A stretch of 64,000 nucleotides of DNA from Pelagibacterales bacterium SAG-MED15 (GTDB lineage Bacteria; Pseudomonadota; Alphaproteobacteria; Pelagibacterales; Pelagibacteraceae): NCBI GenBank assembly GCA_014654065.1, contig JACWDM010000007.1, positions 1 through 64,000 on the forward strand. Direction: 5' to 3'. Shown here one piece after another: positions 9,643 to 18,356 of the stretch. Below the pieces are notes generated by a model. It saw nothing but the letters and a program-made list of their open reading frames with translations. It was not told the DNA's origin and did no database searches. The translations under genes were made by a program, and so were the position numbers. The stretch's first letter is position 1; every line of letters begins with the position of its first letter.

Positions 9643-10043
9643 TAACACTTAGTAATCCAAATATCATAAACTGGATGGTCGAAAGGTCTTAATGTTGGGC
9701 TAGATGAAAAAGTCCATCCATTAAAAACAAATACTTCATCATTATCTTTTCTCTTTAAATCTTTAACTTGCAAGTATGCTGTAATTTCTGGATTGTCATC
9801 AAATTTAGAATTTTTACATTTTAATGCTCTTATTGAAATATTTTTAAATAACTTTTCCTCTTTAATTTTAACTTTTAATTTGTAACCTTTTGAACTGACT
9901 TTATCTAAAATTTTCATCTCTAAATAATTACCTTCTAAGACTATATTTTCTGAATTTGTAGTCTCTGCATTTATTATAAAAATAATAAAAATAAAAAAAA
10001 AACTAATTTTTCCAACTAGTATATTTTTTTTTAATCTGTTCAT
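9639..10043 (-). CDS. DUF2155-family secreted protein
   Basis: A 134-residue protein with an N-terminal signal peptide (Lys-rich start, then ISFFFIFIIFIINAETTNS). Its C-terminal half has the DUF2155 signature: an internal Cys (ALKCKNSK) and FNGWTFSSSPTLRPFDHPVYDIW ending in WITKC. The function of DUF2155 is unknown; the two conserved Cys suggest a periplasmic disulfide. In many alphaproteobacteria it sits between accBC and the NDUFA12 gene, exactly as here. Its start overlaps the end of the NDUFA12-like gene by 41 nt; a later start would lose the signal peptide. Confidence 0.85.
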   Translation of the reverse strand: MNRLKKNILVGKISFFFIFIIFIINAETTNSENIVLEGNYLEMKILDKVSSKGYKLKVKIKEEKLFKNISIRALKCKNSKFDDNPEITAYLQVKDLKRKDNDEVFVFNGWTFSSSPTLRPFDHPVYDIWITKCY

Positions 10044-10365
10044 TTTTTTTTTTAGGATGATAGGCTTTATCCGTTCCCGTGGGGTTTGCTAAATGAGGTT
10101 TTTGCCATTCATATTTTTTAATATCTCTGTTGTATTCAACTTTATTTTTCATAAAGTGTATCCATGAATACCAATCATTTGGAATTTTTGACGCATCTAT
10201 TTCACCCTCATAGATAACCCATCTTTTAGTTTTTTTTTTATTTTCATAATATTTATTACCAGCTTCGTCTTCTCCAACAATTTTACCAAATAAAGAGGTG
10301 TATAGTTTAGTGCCAAGAGTTTCCTGATTCCACCAAATGAAAATTTTTTTTAAAAATGTCAACAT
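10003..10365 (-). CDS. NDUFA12-family complex I accessory subunit
   Basis: Homologue of the mitochondrial complex I subunit NDUFA12 (B17.2), a small soluble accessory subunit of NADH:ubiquinone oxidoreductase found in alphaproteobacteria. The 120 residues show the family pattern: IFIWWNQETLGTKLYTSLFG near the start, VGEDEAGNKYYE, RWVIYEGEIDASKIP and the NDWYSWIHF motif. It is presumably co-transcribed with the DUF2155 gene, which it overlaps by 41 nt. The nuo operon itself is not in this window. Confidence 0.93.
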   Translation of the reverse strand: MLTFLKKIFIWWNQETLGTKLYTSLFGKIVGEDEAGNKYYENKKKTKRWVIYEGEIDASKIPNDWYSWIHFMKNKVEYNRDIKKYEWQKPHLANPTGTDKAYHPKKKNEQIKKKYTSWKN

Positions 10366-10427
10366 AAAAATTTTGTTTATTTTTCAATTTTAAATTGTAA
10401 AAAATAAATTAGACTAAATTGATATTT

Positions 10428-10457
10428 TGTATATATATTATTTAAGTTATTAATCAA
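10428..10457 (-). promoter_or_regulatory. Candidate sigma-70 promoter for the NDUFA12-like gene
   Basis: On the minus strand TTGATT (10457-10452) and TATACA (10433-10428) are separated by 18 bp. This would put the transcript start near 10421 and leave a leader of about 55 nt before the ATG at 10365. The divergent spacer is very AT-rich, so chance matches are likely. Confidence 0.35.
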
Positions 10458-10467
10458 AAAAATATAT

Positions 10468-11295
10468 ATGGCAAAATATTTAGTAGAAACATATTACAAT
10501 TGTAGTTTTAAAGTAAGTCATTACCTTGACAAAGTTGATGAAAAAGAGCTTTCAAACCTTGAAAATAGGGATGATGGAAAGTTTGAAATACTTGATGTTA
10601 AGTTAGATACTAGAAAAACTAAAAGTTTAGATAAAAACCAAAAAAATCGAGATAAAGATGAAATAGAAGTAGCTTCTGGTAATTCAAAACAAAAAGTTGT
10701 TACAAAAGAAAATAAAACTTCTTTTATTAAAAAATTAAACGATGGAGTTGGTGAAAGATTTGGCATGCCTGATCGGAGAAAAGGCTATATTCAAAAAGTA
10801 ACTATTGGAGATCACAAAGTGTACCTTCACACGGGGGAATATGAAGACGGAAAAATTGGTGAAATATTTATAGATACAAGCAAAGAGGGAGAATTAGTTA
10901 AAGCATTAATGAACAACTTTGCTATAGCTATATCTTTAGGTTTACAATATGGAGTACCTCTTGATGAATTTGTGAACGCTTATGTTGATACAAAGTTTGA
11001 ACCATCAGGAAAAGTATATGGTAATGACAGAATTTTAAGTGCATCATCGATTTTAGATTATATTTTTAGAGAACTTGCCATATCTTATCTAAACAGAGAA
11101 GATCTTGCTCATACACCTTCTATTGCATTAAATGTAGAAAAATTGAAAGATGACGAAAATGCTGAAAATGAAGACCAAAATCATTTTTTAAAACTAGTTA
11201 AAGATATTACTAGCAAAGGATTTGTAAGAAATAACTATAAGAAAAAATTAGTAGATTTATCTGATATAAGGATTAATCTTAAAGGAAAAAAGTAA
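10468..11295 (+). CDS. Stand-alone homologue of the C-terminal domain of B12-dependent ribonucleotide reductase (TSCPD/NrdJ-C)
   Basis: A 275-residue soluble protein. Residues about 95-215 closely match the C-terminal region of class II (NrdJ) ribonucleotide reductases: [73 protein letters not shown] and [16 protein letters not shown]. No catalytic barrel, radical-site Cys or B12-binding region is present. The first 90 residues (start [20 protein letters not shown]) are charged and partly low complexity. It sits alone between the NDUFA12-like gene and convergent aspS, and its stop abuts the aspS stop. Role unknown; a regulatory or partner protein for nucleotide reduction is inference. Confidence 0.75.
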   Translation: MAKYLVETYYNCSFKVSHYLDKVDEKELSNLENRDDGKFEILDVKLDTRKTKSLDKNQKNRDKDEIEVASGNSKQKVVTKENKTSFIKKLNDGVGERFGMPDRRKGYIQKVTIGDHKVYLHTGEYEDGKIGEIFIDTSKEGELVKALMNNFAIAISLGLQYGVPLDEFVNAYVDTKFEPSGKVYGNDRILSASSILDYIFRELAISYLNREDLAHTPSIALNVEKLKDDENAENEDQNHFLKLVKDITSKGFVRNNYKKKLVDLSDIRINLKGKK

Positions 11296-13077
11296 TTATT
11301 TTTTTTTTATCTTTAAACCAAGCTCTTTTAGTTGATCCTCTGTTATTTCAGATGGAGCATCCATCATAAGATCTTGAGCATTTTGATTCATTGGAAATAA
11401 TGTTACTTCCCTAATATTTTTTTCATTTGCAAGAAGCATTACAATTCTATCTATTCCTGGGGCTATTCCTCCGTGTGGTGGTGCTCCGTAACTGAGTGCA
11501 TTAATCATACCTTTAAATTTTTTATCAACTTCATTCTTTGAGTATCCAGCAATAGAAAATAATTTATACATTAAATCTGGCTTATGATTTCTTATTGCAC
11601 CTGAGGAAAGTTCGATTCCGTTACATACAATATCATATTGATATGCTTTTATTTCCAAAGGTTTTGAAATATCTAACTTTGCTTCTTCTCCTTGAGGCAT
11701 TGAAAAAGGGTTATGGCTAAATGATATTTTTTTAGTCTTTTCATCAACTTCGAACATTGGGTAATCAACTATCCAGCAAAATGCGAAGTTTTCGTTATTA
11801 ATCAAGTTAAGATCATTTGCAATTTTGTCTCTTGCTAATGAAATTAATTTTAATACTTCGTATTCTTTATTGCATAAAAAAAATATACTATCACCTACCT
11901 TTGCTTCTGTTATTTTCATAATCTCAATAAGAGCATCTTGTGAAAAAAATTTTCCTACAGGGCCTTTTGCAGTTATTCTCTCTCCTTCTTCAATTGAAAA
12001 GTAAGCCATGCCTGAAGCTCCTTGATCTTTAGCCCAATTATCTATTCCATCAAAAAAACTTCTAGGTTTATCTTTTGTATTTTCAGTTTTAATTGCTCTT
12101 ACAATCGATCCAGATTTAACTAACTTTTTAAATATTTCAAATTTTACATCATCTCTAGTAAATACGGATGTAAGATCACTTATTAATAATGGGTTTCTTA
12201 AGTCCGGTTTGTCTGTACCGTACTTAAGTAATGCATCCCTGTAAGTAATCTTTGGAAATGTTTCGTATAATATTTTTTTTTTTGAAAATTTTTTAAAAAT
12301 TAATTTCATTAATTTTTCTACAACTTCAAATATTTCTTCCTGTTCAACAAATGACATCTCTAAGTCAAGTTGATAAAATTCTCCTGGACTTCTATCAGCT
12401 CTTGCATCTTCATCTCTAAAACAGGGTGCAATTTGAAAATATTTATCAAATCCCGATACCATAATTAATTGTTTAAATTGTTGTGGTGCTTGTGGTAATG
12501 CATAAAATTTTCCTTGATTTAATCTACTTGGAACAAGAAAATCTCTAGCACCCTCTGGACTTGATGATGTTAATATTGGTGTTTGAAATTCTAAAAAACC
12601 AAGTTTTATCATTTCTTCTCTGATGAATGAAATTACTTTAGATCTTAAAATGATATTATCGTGAATTTTTTTTCTGCGTAAGTCCAGAAATCTATATTTT
12701 AATCTTATATCTTCTGCATACTCCTGGTCTGTAAATACTGGCATTGGAAGTTCCTTGCAGGATCCTAAAATTTCATATGATTTAATTTTAATCTCGATGT
12801 CACCTGTTTTTATATCTTTGTTGACTGTATCTTGTGATCTTTTTGAAACTAAGCCATTAATTTTAACCACAGTTTCTAAATGTATTTTTTCTAAATTTTT
12901 AAAATATTTATTTTCTTTATCAATTATACATTGGGTGATTCCGTAGTTATCTCTTAAATCAATAAATAATAAATTACCATGGTCTCGCTTTTTATTTATC
13001 CAGCCTGATAATGTAACTTTTGAACCATTATTTTTTACAGAAAGCTCACCACAAGTATGAGTTCTAAATTTATTCAA
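11296..13077 (-). CDS. aspS: Aspartyl-tRNA synthetase (bacterial type)
   Basis: Class II synthetase, 593 residues. An N-terminal OB-fold anticodon-binding domain (THTCGELSVKNNGSKVTLSG) is followed by the catalytic core with motif 2 CFRDEDARADRSPGEFYQLD, the bacterial GAD insert domain in the middle, and motif 3 GAPPHGGIAPGIDRIVMLL. The length and GAD insert mark it as bacterial-type AspRS, which in alphaproteobacteria is often non-discriminating and also charges tRNA-Asn for GatCAB; this cannot be settled from sequence alone. Its start overlaps the hda end by 8 nt. Confidence 0.96.
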   Translation of the reverse strand: MNKFRTHTCGELSVKNNGSKVTLSGWINKKRDHGNLLFIDLRDNYGITQCIIDKENKYFKNLEKIHLETVVKINGLVSKRSQDTVNKDIKTGDIEIKIKSYEILGSCKELPMPVFTDQEYAEDIRLKYRFLDLRRKKIHDNIILRSKVISFIREEMIKLGFLEFQTPILTSSSPEGARDFLVPSRLNQGKFYALPQAPQQFKQLIMVSGFDKYFQIAPCFRDEDARADRSPGEFYQLDLEMSFVEQEEIFEVVEKLMKLIFKKFSKKKILYETFPKITYRDALLKYGTDKPDLRNPLLISDLTSVFTRDDVKFEIFKKLVKSGSIVRAIKTENTKDKPRSFFDGIDNWAKDQGASGMAYFSIEEGERITAKGPVGKFFSQDALIEIMKITEAKVGDSIFFLCNKEYEVLKLISLARDKIANDLNLINNENFAFCWIVDYPMFEVDEKTKKISFSHNPFSMPQGEEAKLDISKPLEIKAYQYDIVCNGIELSSGAIRNHKPDLMYKLFSIAGYSKNEVDKKFKGMINALSYGAPPHGGIAPGIDRIVMLLANEKNIREVTLFPMNQNAQDLMMDAPSEITEDQLKELGLKIKKK

Positions 13078-13741
13078 ACTTAGCTCCTAATGCTTCTTTT
13101 ATTGTTTTAATGTTAATTGATCTTTTCTTTTTTAAACTCATTTCATCAATCTTATATATAAATTCAAATATTTTACCATAAGACCTTGTAATTCTTTTGG
13201 TGATATATTCGATCAATTTTTTATCAATTGTTACTTGTCTGTCTGTAAGACACTTAGAAATTAAAACTCTTATTAAATTATCATCTGGTTTATCAATCTT
13301 AGCTATTAAGCAATTTTTAGATCTAGATTTTAGATCTTCTGTTTTAAATGCTATCTGATTAATAGGTTCTATAGAATTTATTAATAAATACTTATTATTC
13401 TGGTCAATAAAATTAATTAAAGAAAAGATTGAATTTTCATCTGTTTCATTGTCAAGATTATCTAAAACAATATTTTCAAAATATCTTAATTTATCTTCCT
13501 CATTAAAAATAAAATTTTTTGCATTTAAAACTTTGCACTTGCTTTTTTTTGAAAAGATTTCAGATAAATGAGTTTTTCCTGAATATTTTTCTCCACAGAT
13601 ATTTACAATATTTCTTTCCCATTTAGGCCAAGATTCAACTAAGTTAAATGCAAAAAAATTACTTTCTGATACAAAGTAGTCTTCTTTAGAGTAACTTTTA
13701 TTAAATTTAAAATTCAAAAGCAATTGTTCGTTCTCTGTCAT
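13070..13741 (-). CDS. hda: Hda-like regulator of DnaA (DnaA-homologous AAA+ protein)
   Basis: Hda promotes hydrolysis of DnaA-bound ATP with the sliding clamp and so prevents re-initiation of replication. This 223-residue protein begins with a clamp-binding motif (EQLLLNF, residues 4-10), then a DnaA-type AAA+ core with Walker A GEKYSGKTHLSE (about residues 50-61) and a degenerate Walker B region (VLDNLDNE). The DnaA domain IV DNA-binding region is absent, which separates it from DnaA. It lies next to a DUF2066 gene and purM, the usual alphaproteobacterial neighbourhood for hda. Confidence 0.88.
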   Translation of the reverse strand: MTENEQLLLNFKFNKSYSKEDYFVSESNFFAFNLVESWPKWERNIVNICGEKYSGKTHLSEIFSKKSKCKVLNAKNFIFNEEDKLRYFENIVLDNLDNETDENSIFSLINFIDQNNKYLLINSIEPINQIAFKTEDLKSRSKNCLIAKIDKPDDNLIRVLISKCLTDRQVTIDKKLIEYITKRITRSYGKIFEFIYKIDEMSLKKKRSINIKTIKEALGAKFE

Positions 13742-14818
13742 TTAGTTTAAATGCCATATTTGTTTATTTGTATTTATTAATAGATTATTTTTATCAGATA
13801 ATTCTAAAAATCTTTTAGGGGACCCATTAAATATAATTCTATAATTTATTATTTTACTGTTAAAATTTTTTATGAAGAAATTTGAAACAAATTCGGTTTC
13901 TTTTAAAAATTTTTCAAATTTTATATTTTTTTTATAATCATTTGCATCTACACTTATATTTAAAGGTAATTTTACTGATCTATTAATTAAATTTAATTTT
14001 TTCCAATTATCTTCAAATGTTTTTTTTATTAAAATAACTATGTTTTTAACTTGTTTATCGTCTTCTAAATTTATATTTTGATAAACTTTACTTTCAATTT
14101 TTTCTTCATTATTAATATTTATTTTCGACAAAACTTTAACTGTTTTATTTTCTTTATAAATAAGACAAATTATAAAATCGTCAACATTGTATTTTTTAAT
14201 AATATTCAAAAAATTATAATTTTCTAAACTATTAGCATTTTGATTTAATATATTAATAATATCTATATCTTCAGTTGGTAAAATATAATCAAGAAGGAAA
14301 TAATCATTTTTGTTAGTTATCCATTTATCAAAAAAAGGATTTTTATTAAAAAGATTTACAGAATTATTTTCTACATCAACTAAGAGAGGTAATATAAATA
14401 TATTTTTCTTTTTTGGTATCGATGGAAAAATATTTTTTCTCTCGAAAAATAATAATGTATTTTGCTTATTAAAATTTACATCAAATTTAGCTGAATAAAA
14501 ATTTTTAATAAAACTCTCATTTTTAATATTAAATGAATTAATTAGATTTTTAATTTCATTCTTTTTAATATCATTTAGCTTTACTGCTTCGTCAGAAATA
14601 ACAATCATCTTAATTAATTTTTTAAAAGCATTCTCAAATGCCTTATCTATTACTTTTTCTTTTTTGAAATTAAGATCAAAAGGTTCTGATATTTCAATAT
14701 CATTTACTTTAAATATAGATGATTTTAACTCTGAGGTAGAAAAATTTATAAATAGAACTGTAATTAAAAAAATTATATAAACTTTTCTCAGTTTCGGTAA
14801 AAAAAATTTTAAATGCAT
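13742..14818 (-). CDS. DUF2066-family secreted protein
   Basis: A 358-residue protein with an N-terminal membrane/signal segment (VYIIFLITVLFINFSTSEL). The early part (AFENAFKKLIKMIVISDE) and the central block NIFILPLLVDVENNSVNLFN followed by PFFDKW fit DUF2066, an uncharacterised envelope family commonly encoded beside purM and hda. The rest is Asn/Lys-rich with alternating beta character. It abuts the hda start and is divergent from purM with 11 bp between the starts. Function unknown. Confidence 0.75.
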   Translation of the reverse strand: MHLKFFLPKLRKVYIIFLITVLFINFSTSELKSSIFKVNDIEISEPFDLNFKKEKVIDKAFENAFKKLIKMIVISDEAVKLNDIKKNEIKNLINSFNIKNESFIKNFYSAKFDVNFNKQNTLLFFERKNIFPSIPKKKNIFILPLLVDVENNSVNLFNKNPFFDKWITNKNDYFLLDYILPTEDIDIINILNQNANSLENYNFLNIIKKYNVDDFIICLIYKENKTVKVLSKININNEEKIESKVYQNINLEDDKQVKNIVILIKKTFEDNWKKLNLINRSVKLPLNISVDANDYKKNIKFEKFLKETEFVSNFFIKNFNSKIINYRIIFNGSPKRFLELSDKNNLLINTNKQIWHLN

Positions 14819-14829
14819 GCTTTATTTTA

Positions 14830-15855
14830 ATGAATAATAAAAAATTTACATATCAAAAAAGTGGCGTAAATATAAAAACTGCTGATAAATTCATTGAATT
14901 TATATCAAAAAATACTAATCAAAATAAAAAAAATTCAAAGTTCAAAAATATAGGAGGATTTGGATCAATTTCAGATATCCCCAAAAAATTTAAAAATCCG
15001 AAAATAGTTGCAAGTACTGATGGCGTAGGTACGAAAATAGAAATTGCTAATGAATTAAATAAATTTGATACCATAGGAATTGATTTGGTTGCTATGTGCG
15101 TAAATGACTTAATAGTTCAGGGTGCAAAGCCAATTATTTTTTTGGATTACATATCTACAAATAAAATAAAATTACAAAAACTAAAATCAATAATCAAAGG
15201 TATAACTTTGGGGTGTAAAATTTCTGGTTGTCAGCTTGTTGGTGGGGAAACGGCTGAAATGCCAGGAACTTATGGCAAGGATAAATTTGATTTAGCTGGA
15301 TTTTCCGTTGGAATTTTGGACAGTAAAACATTAATTGGAAGAAAAAAAATAAAAAAAAATAATTTAATTTTAGCAATACCTTCTAGTGGAATTCACTCTA
15401 ATGGATATTCTTTAATAAGAGATATTTTAAAAAAAAAAAAAATAAAAATAAAAAAAAACAATTTTTTAAAAGAAGAATTGATTAGACCGACCAAAATTTA
15501 TGTAAACGAAATTTTAAGTCTCAATAAAAGAAATCTTATTAATGGATGTGCAAATATAACAGGTGGGGGGTTAATGGATAACATAAAAAGAGTAATTCCA
15601 GATGGACTATGTGCAGAAATTAATCTTTCAAAAATTAAAGTTAACAAAATATTTAAATGGATAAAAAAACAAAATGTTGATGATAAGGAAATGTTGAAAA
15701 CATTTAATTGTGGTGTTGGATTTTGTATCATTATAGAAAAGAAAAATTTAAATAAAATAAATAAATTTTTTCCTAATAATTTTAAACCCTATCAAATAGG
15801 TAAAGTTGTAATTGCAAAAAATAAAGTATGTTTTAATGATAAAATCATTTGGTAA
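14830..15855 (+). CDS. purM: Phosphoribosylformylglycinamidine cyclo-ligase (AIR synthetase)
   Basis: Fifth step of purine synthesis: ATP-dependent closure of FGAM to aminoimidazole ribotide. The 341-residue PurM-fold protein has the N-terminal YQKSGVNIKTADKF, the nucleotide-binding STDGVGTKIEIA, AMCVNDLIVQGAKPIIFLDY, GGETAEMPGTYG and GIHSNGYSLIR. The coding sequence contains an uninterrupted run of 14 A (15429-15442) encoding part of a KKKKIKIKK stretch. purN starts inside its last codons, so purM-purN form a coupled pair. Confidence 0.97.
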   Translation: MNNKKFTYQKSGVNIKTADKFIEFISKNTNQNKKNSKFKNIGGFGSISDIPKKFKNPKIVASTDGVGTKIEIANELNKFDTIGIDLVAMCVNDLIVQGAKPIIFLDYISTNKIKLQKLKSIIKGITLGCKISGCQLVGGETAEMPGTYGKDKFDLAGFSVGILDSKTLIGRKKIKKNNLILAIPSSGIHSNGYSLIRDILKKKKIKIKKNNFLKEELIRPTKIYVNEILSLNKRNLINGCANITGGGLMDNIKRVIPDGLCAEINLSKIKVNKIFKWIKKQNVDDKEMLKTFNCGVGFCIIIEKKNLNKINKFFPNNFKPYQIGKVVIAKNKVCFNDKIIW

Positions 15856-16411
15856 AAAAACTAAAATAGCAGTGTTTATTTCAGGAAGAGGTTCAAATTT
15901 AAAAAATTTAATTAATCATTCAAAAAAAAAAAACTCTAAATTTCAAATTGATTTAATTATATCTAATAAAAAAAATGCAAAAGGACTAATATTTGCAAAA
16001 AAAAATAATATCAATTTTAAAATTTTTAGTTTTATAAAATTGTTAGAAGAAGAAGTTAAAATCTTAGATATTTTAAAAAAAAAAAAAATTAAAATTATAT
16101 GTTTAGCTGGTTTTATGAAAATTTTATCAAAGAATTTTATTAAAAAATTTAATGGAAAAATTTTAAATATTCATCCCTCATTACTGCCGAAATATAAAGG
16201 GCTTAATACTCATGATAGAGTTTTAAATAACAATGATAAATACTCAGGATGCACTGTACATCTTGTAACTGGAAAATTAGATTCAGGAAAAATTATTTTA
16301 CAAAAAAAAGTAAAAGTTTTTAATCATGATACAAGTAAGACCTTAGAAAAAAGAATACTGAAACATGAGTATCTGATATATCCAAAGGCATTAAATTTGA
16401 TTATAAGTTAA
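15836..16411 (+). CDS. purN: Phosphoribosylglycinamide formyltransferase
   Basis: Transfers a formyl group from 10-formyl-tetrahydrofolate to GAR in purine synthesis. The N-terminus IAVFISGRGSNLKNLI, the catalytic NIHPSLLPKYKG (Asn and His) and CTVHLVTGKLDSGKIIL (with the catalytic Asp) are all present. I chose ATG 15836, which gives 191 residues and a 20-nt overlap with purM; an in-frame ATG at 15812 would add eight residues. The gene contains runs of 12 A (15922-15933) and 14 A (16075-16088) within coding sequence. It converges on ndk with a 4-nt overlap. Confidence 0.95.
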   Translation: MIKSFGKKTKIAVFISGRGSNLKNLINHSKKKNSKFQIDLIISNKKNAKGLIFAKKNNINFKIFSFIKLLEEEVKILDILKKKKIKIICLAGFMKILSKNFIKKFNGKILNIHPSLLPKYKGLNTHDRVLNNNDKYSGCTVHLVTGKLDSGKIILQKKVKVFNHDTSKTLEKRILKHEYLIYPKALNLIIS

Positions 16412-16818
16412 TCTTTAAAAAAAAAATCTATCTCAATTTTTGAGTTATTAATGCTATCTGAACCATGGATTGAGTTTTTATCTATCGATATTCCAAATTG
16501 CTTTCTTAAAGTGCCCTCTTCTGCTTTTTTTGGATCTGTAGCGCCCATCAATTTTCTATTCGCTAATACAGCATCTTCTTTCTCTAATACCATTGCTACT
16601 ATTAGTCCTGATGATAAATATTCACATAAGTCATTATAAAATGGCTTAGTTTCGTGGACTTTATAAAATTTTTCTGCGTCCTCTTTTTCAAGTTTAATTT
16701 TTTTTTCTTTTACAATTTTAAATCCCTTATTAATAAAAACTGATTTAATTTTATCGTCAAGATTTCTTTCAACTGCATCTGGTTTTATAATCGATAGAGT
16801 TTGTTCAACATTACTCAT
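16408..16818 (-). CDS. ndk: Nucleoside diphosphate kinase
   Basis: Transfers the terminal phosphate of ATP to NDPs via a phospho-His intermediate. The protein has the N-terminal TLSIIKPDAVERN, NRKLMGATDPKKAEEGTLR and the active-site NSIHGSDSI with its catalytic His, and is about 136 residues, the family norm. I set the start at ATG 16818 (MSNVEQTLSII), the usual NDK start; a longer frame opens at 16830. It overlaps the pepA stop by 8 nt, so pepA-ndk are probably co-transcribed. Confidence 0.95.
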   Translation of the reverse strand: MSNVEQTLSIIKPDAVERNLDDKIKSVFINKGFKIVKEKKIKLEKEDAEKFYKVHETKPFYNDLCEYLSSGLIVAMVLEKEDAVLANRKLMGATDPKKAEEGTLRKQFGISIDKNSIHGSDSINNSKIEIDFFFKD

Positions 16819-18274
16819 AGTAATCCTCAACTAATTTATTAAGTAACCTTACACCATATGCAGTAGCGCCACTTGAGTTTAAAGCTCCTCCGTATTTTGA
16901 AAAAGCCATACCAGCAATGTCCAAATGGGCCCAGGGTGTTTTATTTAATATAAATCTTTGTAAAAATTGCGCAGCAGTAGTCGAGCCAGCTCCTCCTACA
17001 TAATTGATATTTTGCACATCGGCATTTTTAGAATTCATAAGTTTATCAAAATTTTTGTGAAGTGGCATTCTCCATAATTTTTCATCAACGTTTTCACCAG
17101 CTTCCAATAATTGTTTTGACAATTTATCATCGTTCGAAAAAAGCCCGGCATATTCTGAGCCTAAAGAAACAATAATAGCACCAGTTAAAGTTGCTAAATC
17201 AACTATAAACTGAGGTTCAAATTTTTTTTCAGTAAAAGTTAAAGCGTCTGCTAAAACAAGTCTACCCTCGGCATCAGTATTTAGAACCTCTATAGTTTTG
17301 CCACTATAAGATTTTACAATATCTCCTGGTCTTTGGGCATTTCCACTTACCATATTTTCAACAAGTCCAACTACGCCTACTGCATTAATTTTTGCTTTTC
17401 TTAAAGCTAATGTTTTCATCAAACCCACTACAGCTGCAGAGCCTGCCATATCATAAGTCATATCTTCCATAAATCTTGCTGGCTTTAATGAGTAACCTCC
17501 AGTATCAAAACAAACACCCTTGCCTACAAAAGCTAGAGGTTTACTTTTTGATTTTTTTCCATTCCATTCCATCGTAACCAAATAAGATCCCCTAATACTG
17601 CCTTGGCCCACACCAAGTAAAGCGCCCATGCCTAACTTTTTAAGTTCTTTTTCATTATAAACTTTAATTTTTAGTCCAATTTTTTTTAATCTAAGTAACC
17701 TTTTAGCATATTCGTCTGGGTGAAGAATGTTTCCTGGCTCTGAAACAAGATCTTTAGTAAAATTTGTTCCCGCGAGCAAAGAAGAAAATCTGTTGTTTTT
17801 AATTTTATTTAAAATCTTACTTTTGATTATAATATTTATATCTGCTGTTTCTTTTTTTGTTTTATATTTATTAAATTCATATGACTTTAACTCCATACCG
17901 TGTAAAAATTCATCGATAAAGTTTTTATTATTACTTTGTGTTTCAGAAATATTTTGATCGAAAAAAGTTAAGCTTGTTAGCAAATTAGATTTTACAAAAT
18001 TATAAAAATTTGCCCCATTTTTTTCATTTTGTGTCGAATTTTGTTTATTTTTAATTTTTATTAAAATGATTTTTTGATCTGGGGAATGATTAAAAATAAT
18101 AAACTCTTTTTTCTTAGATTTGTTTGAATTTACTGTCCTATTTATTTGATTTGATTGTTTGTTTAATGATAATTTGCTTAAACCATTGATCTTAAAATCT
18201 TCATTAGAAAACAGAACATAATTTTTTATCAATTTTTCGTTTATTTGGTTTTTATGGCTTATTTTTATTGACAT
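16811..18274 (-). CDS. pepA: Leucyl aminopeptidase (M17 family)
   Basis: Cytosolic zinc/manganese aminopeptidase for peptide turnover. The 487-residue protein has an Asn/Lys-rich N-terminal domain and an M17 catalytic domain with FVGKGVCFDTGGYSLKPA, GSAAVVGLMKTLA and the signature NTDAEGRLVLADALTF, plus a C-terminal PWAHLDIAGMAF. Metal ligands look intact. PepA in some bacteria also binds DNA; nothing here argues for or against that. It is divergent from the lptF operon, the usual alphaproteobacterial arrangement. Confidence 0.95.
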   Translation of the reverse strand: MSIKISHKNQINEKLIKNYVLFSNEDFKINGLSKLSLNKQSNQINRTVNSNKSKKKEFIIFNHSPDQKIILIKIKNKQNSTQNEKNGANFYNFVKSNLLTSLTFFDQNISETQSNNKNFIDEFLHGMELKSYEFNKYKTKKETADINIIIKSKILNKIKNNRFSSLLAGTNFTKDLVSEPGNILHPDEYAKRLLRLKKIGLKIKVYNEKELKKLGMGALLGVGQGSIRGSYLVTMEWNGKKSKSKPLAFVGKGVCFDTGGYSLKPARFMEDMTYDMAGSAAVVGLMKTLALRKAKINAVGVVGLVENMVSGNAQRPGDIVKSYSGKTIEVLNTDAEGRLVLADALTFTEKKFEPQFIVDLATLTGAIIVSLGSEYAGLFSNDDKLSKQLLEAGENVDEKLWRMPLHKNFDKLMNSKNADVQNINYVGGAGSTTAAQFLQRFILNKTPWAHLDIAGMAFSKYGGALNSSGATAYGVRLLNKLVEDYYE

Positions 18275-18356
18275 TTTTTATAAATATGTACTTTAGGTTG
18301 TATTTAAAATATAAATTAGAGTTGAAGATATATAATTATTATCGTGCAAAATTTCA

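Noticed and set aside
10366..10467. Possible tRNA or small RNA in one of the largest spacers.
   Set aside because: The 102 bp are nearly all A/T with no cloverleaf, no GTTCAA-type T-loop and no stable stem. No other spacer fits a tRNA either.
13070..13741. The DnaA-like protein as DnaA itself.
   Set aside because: It is 223 residues, has an N-terminal clamp-binding motif and lacks the DnaA domain IV DNA-binding region, so Hda is the better call.
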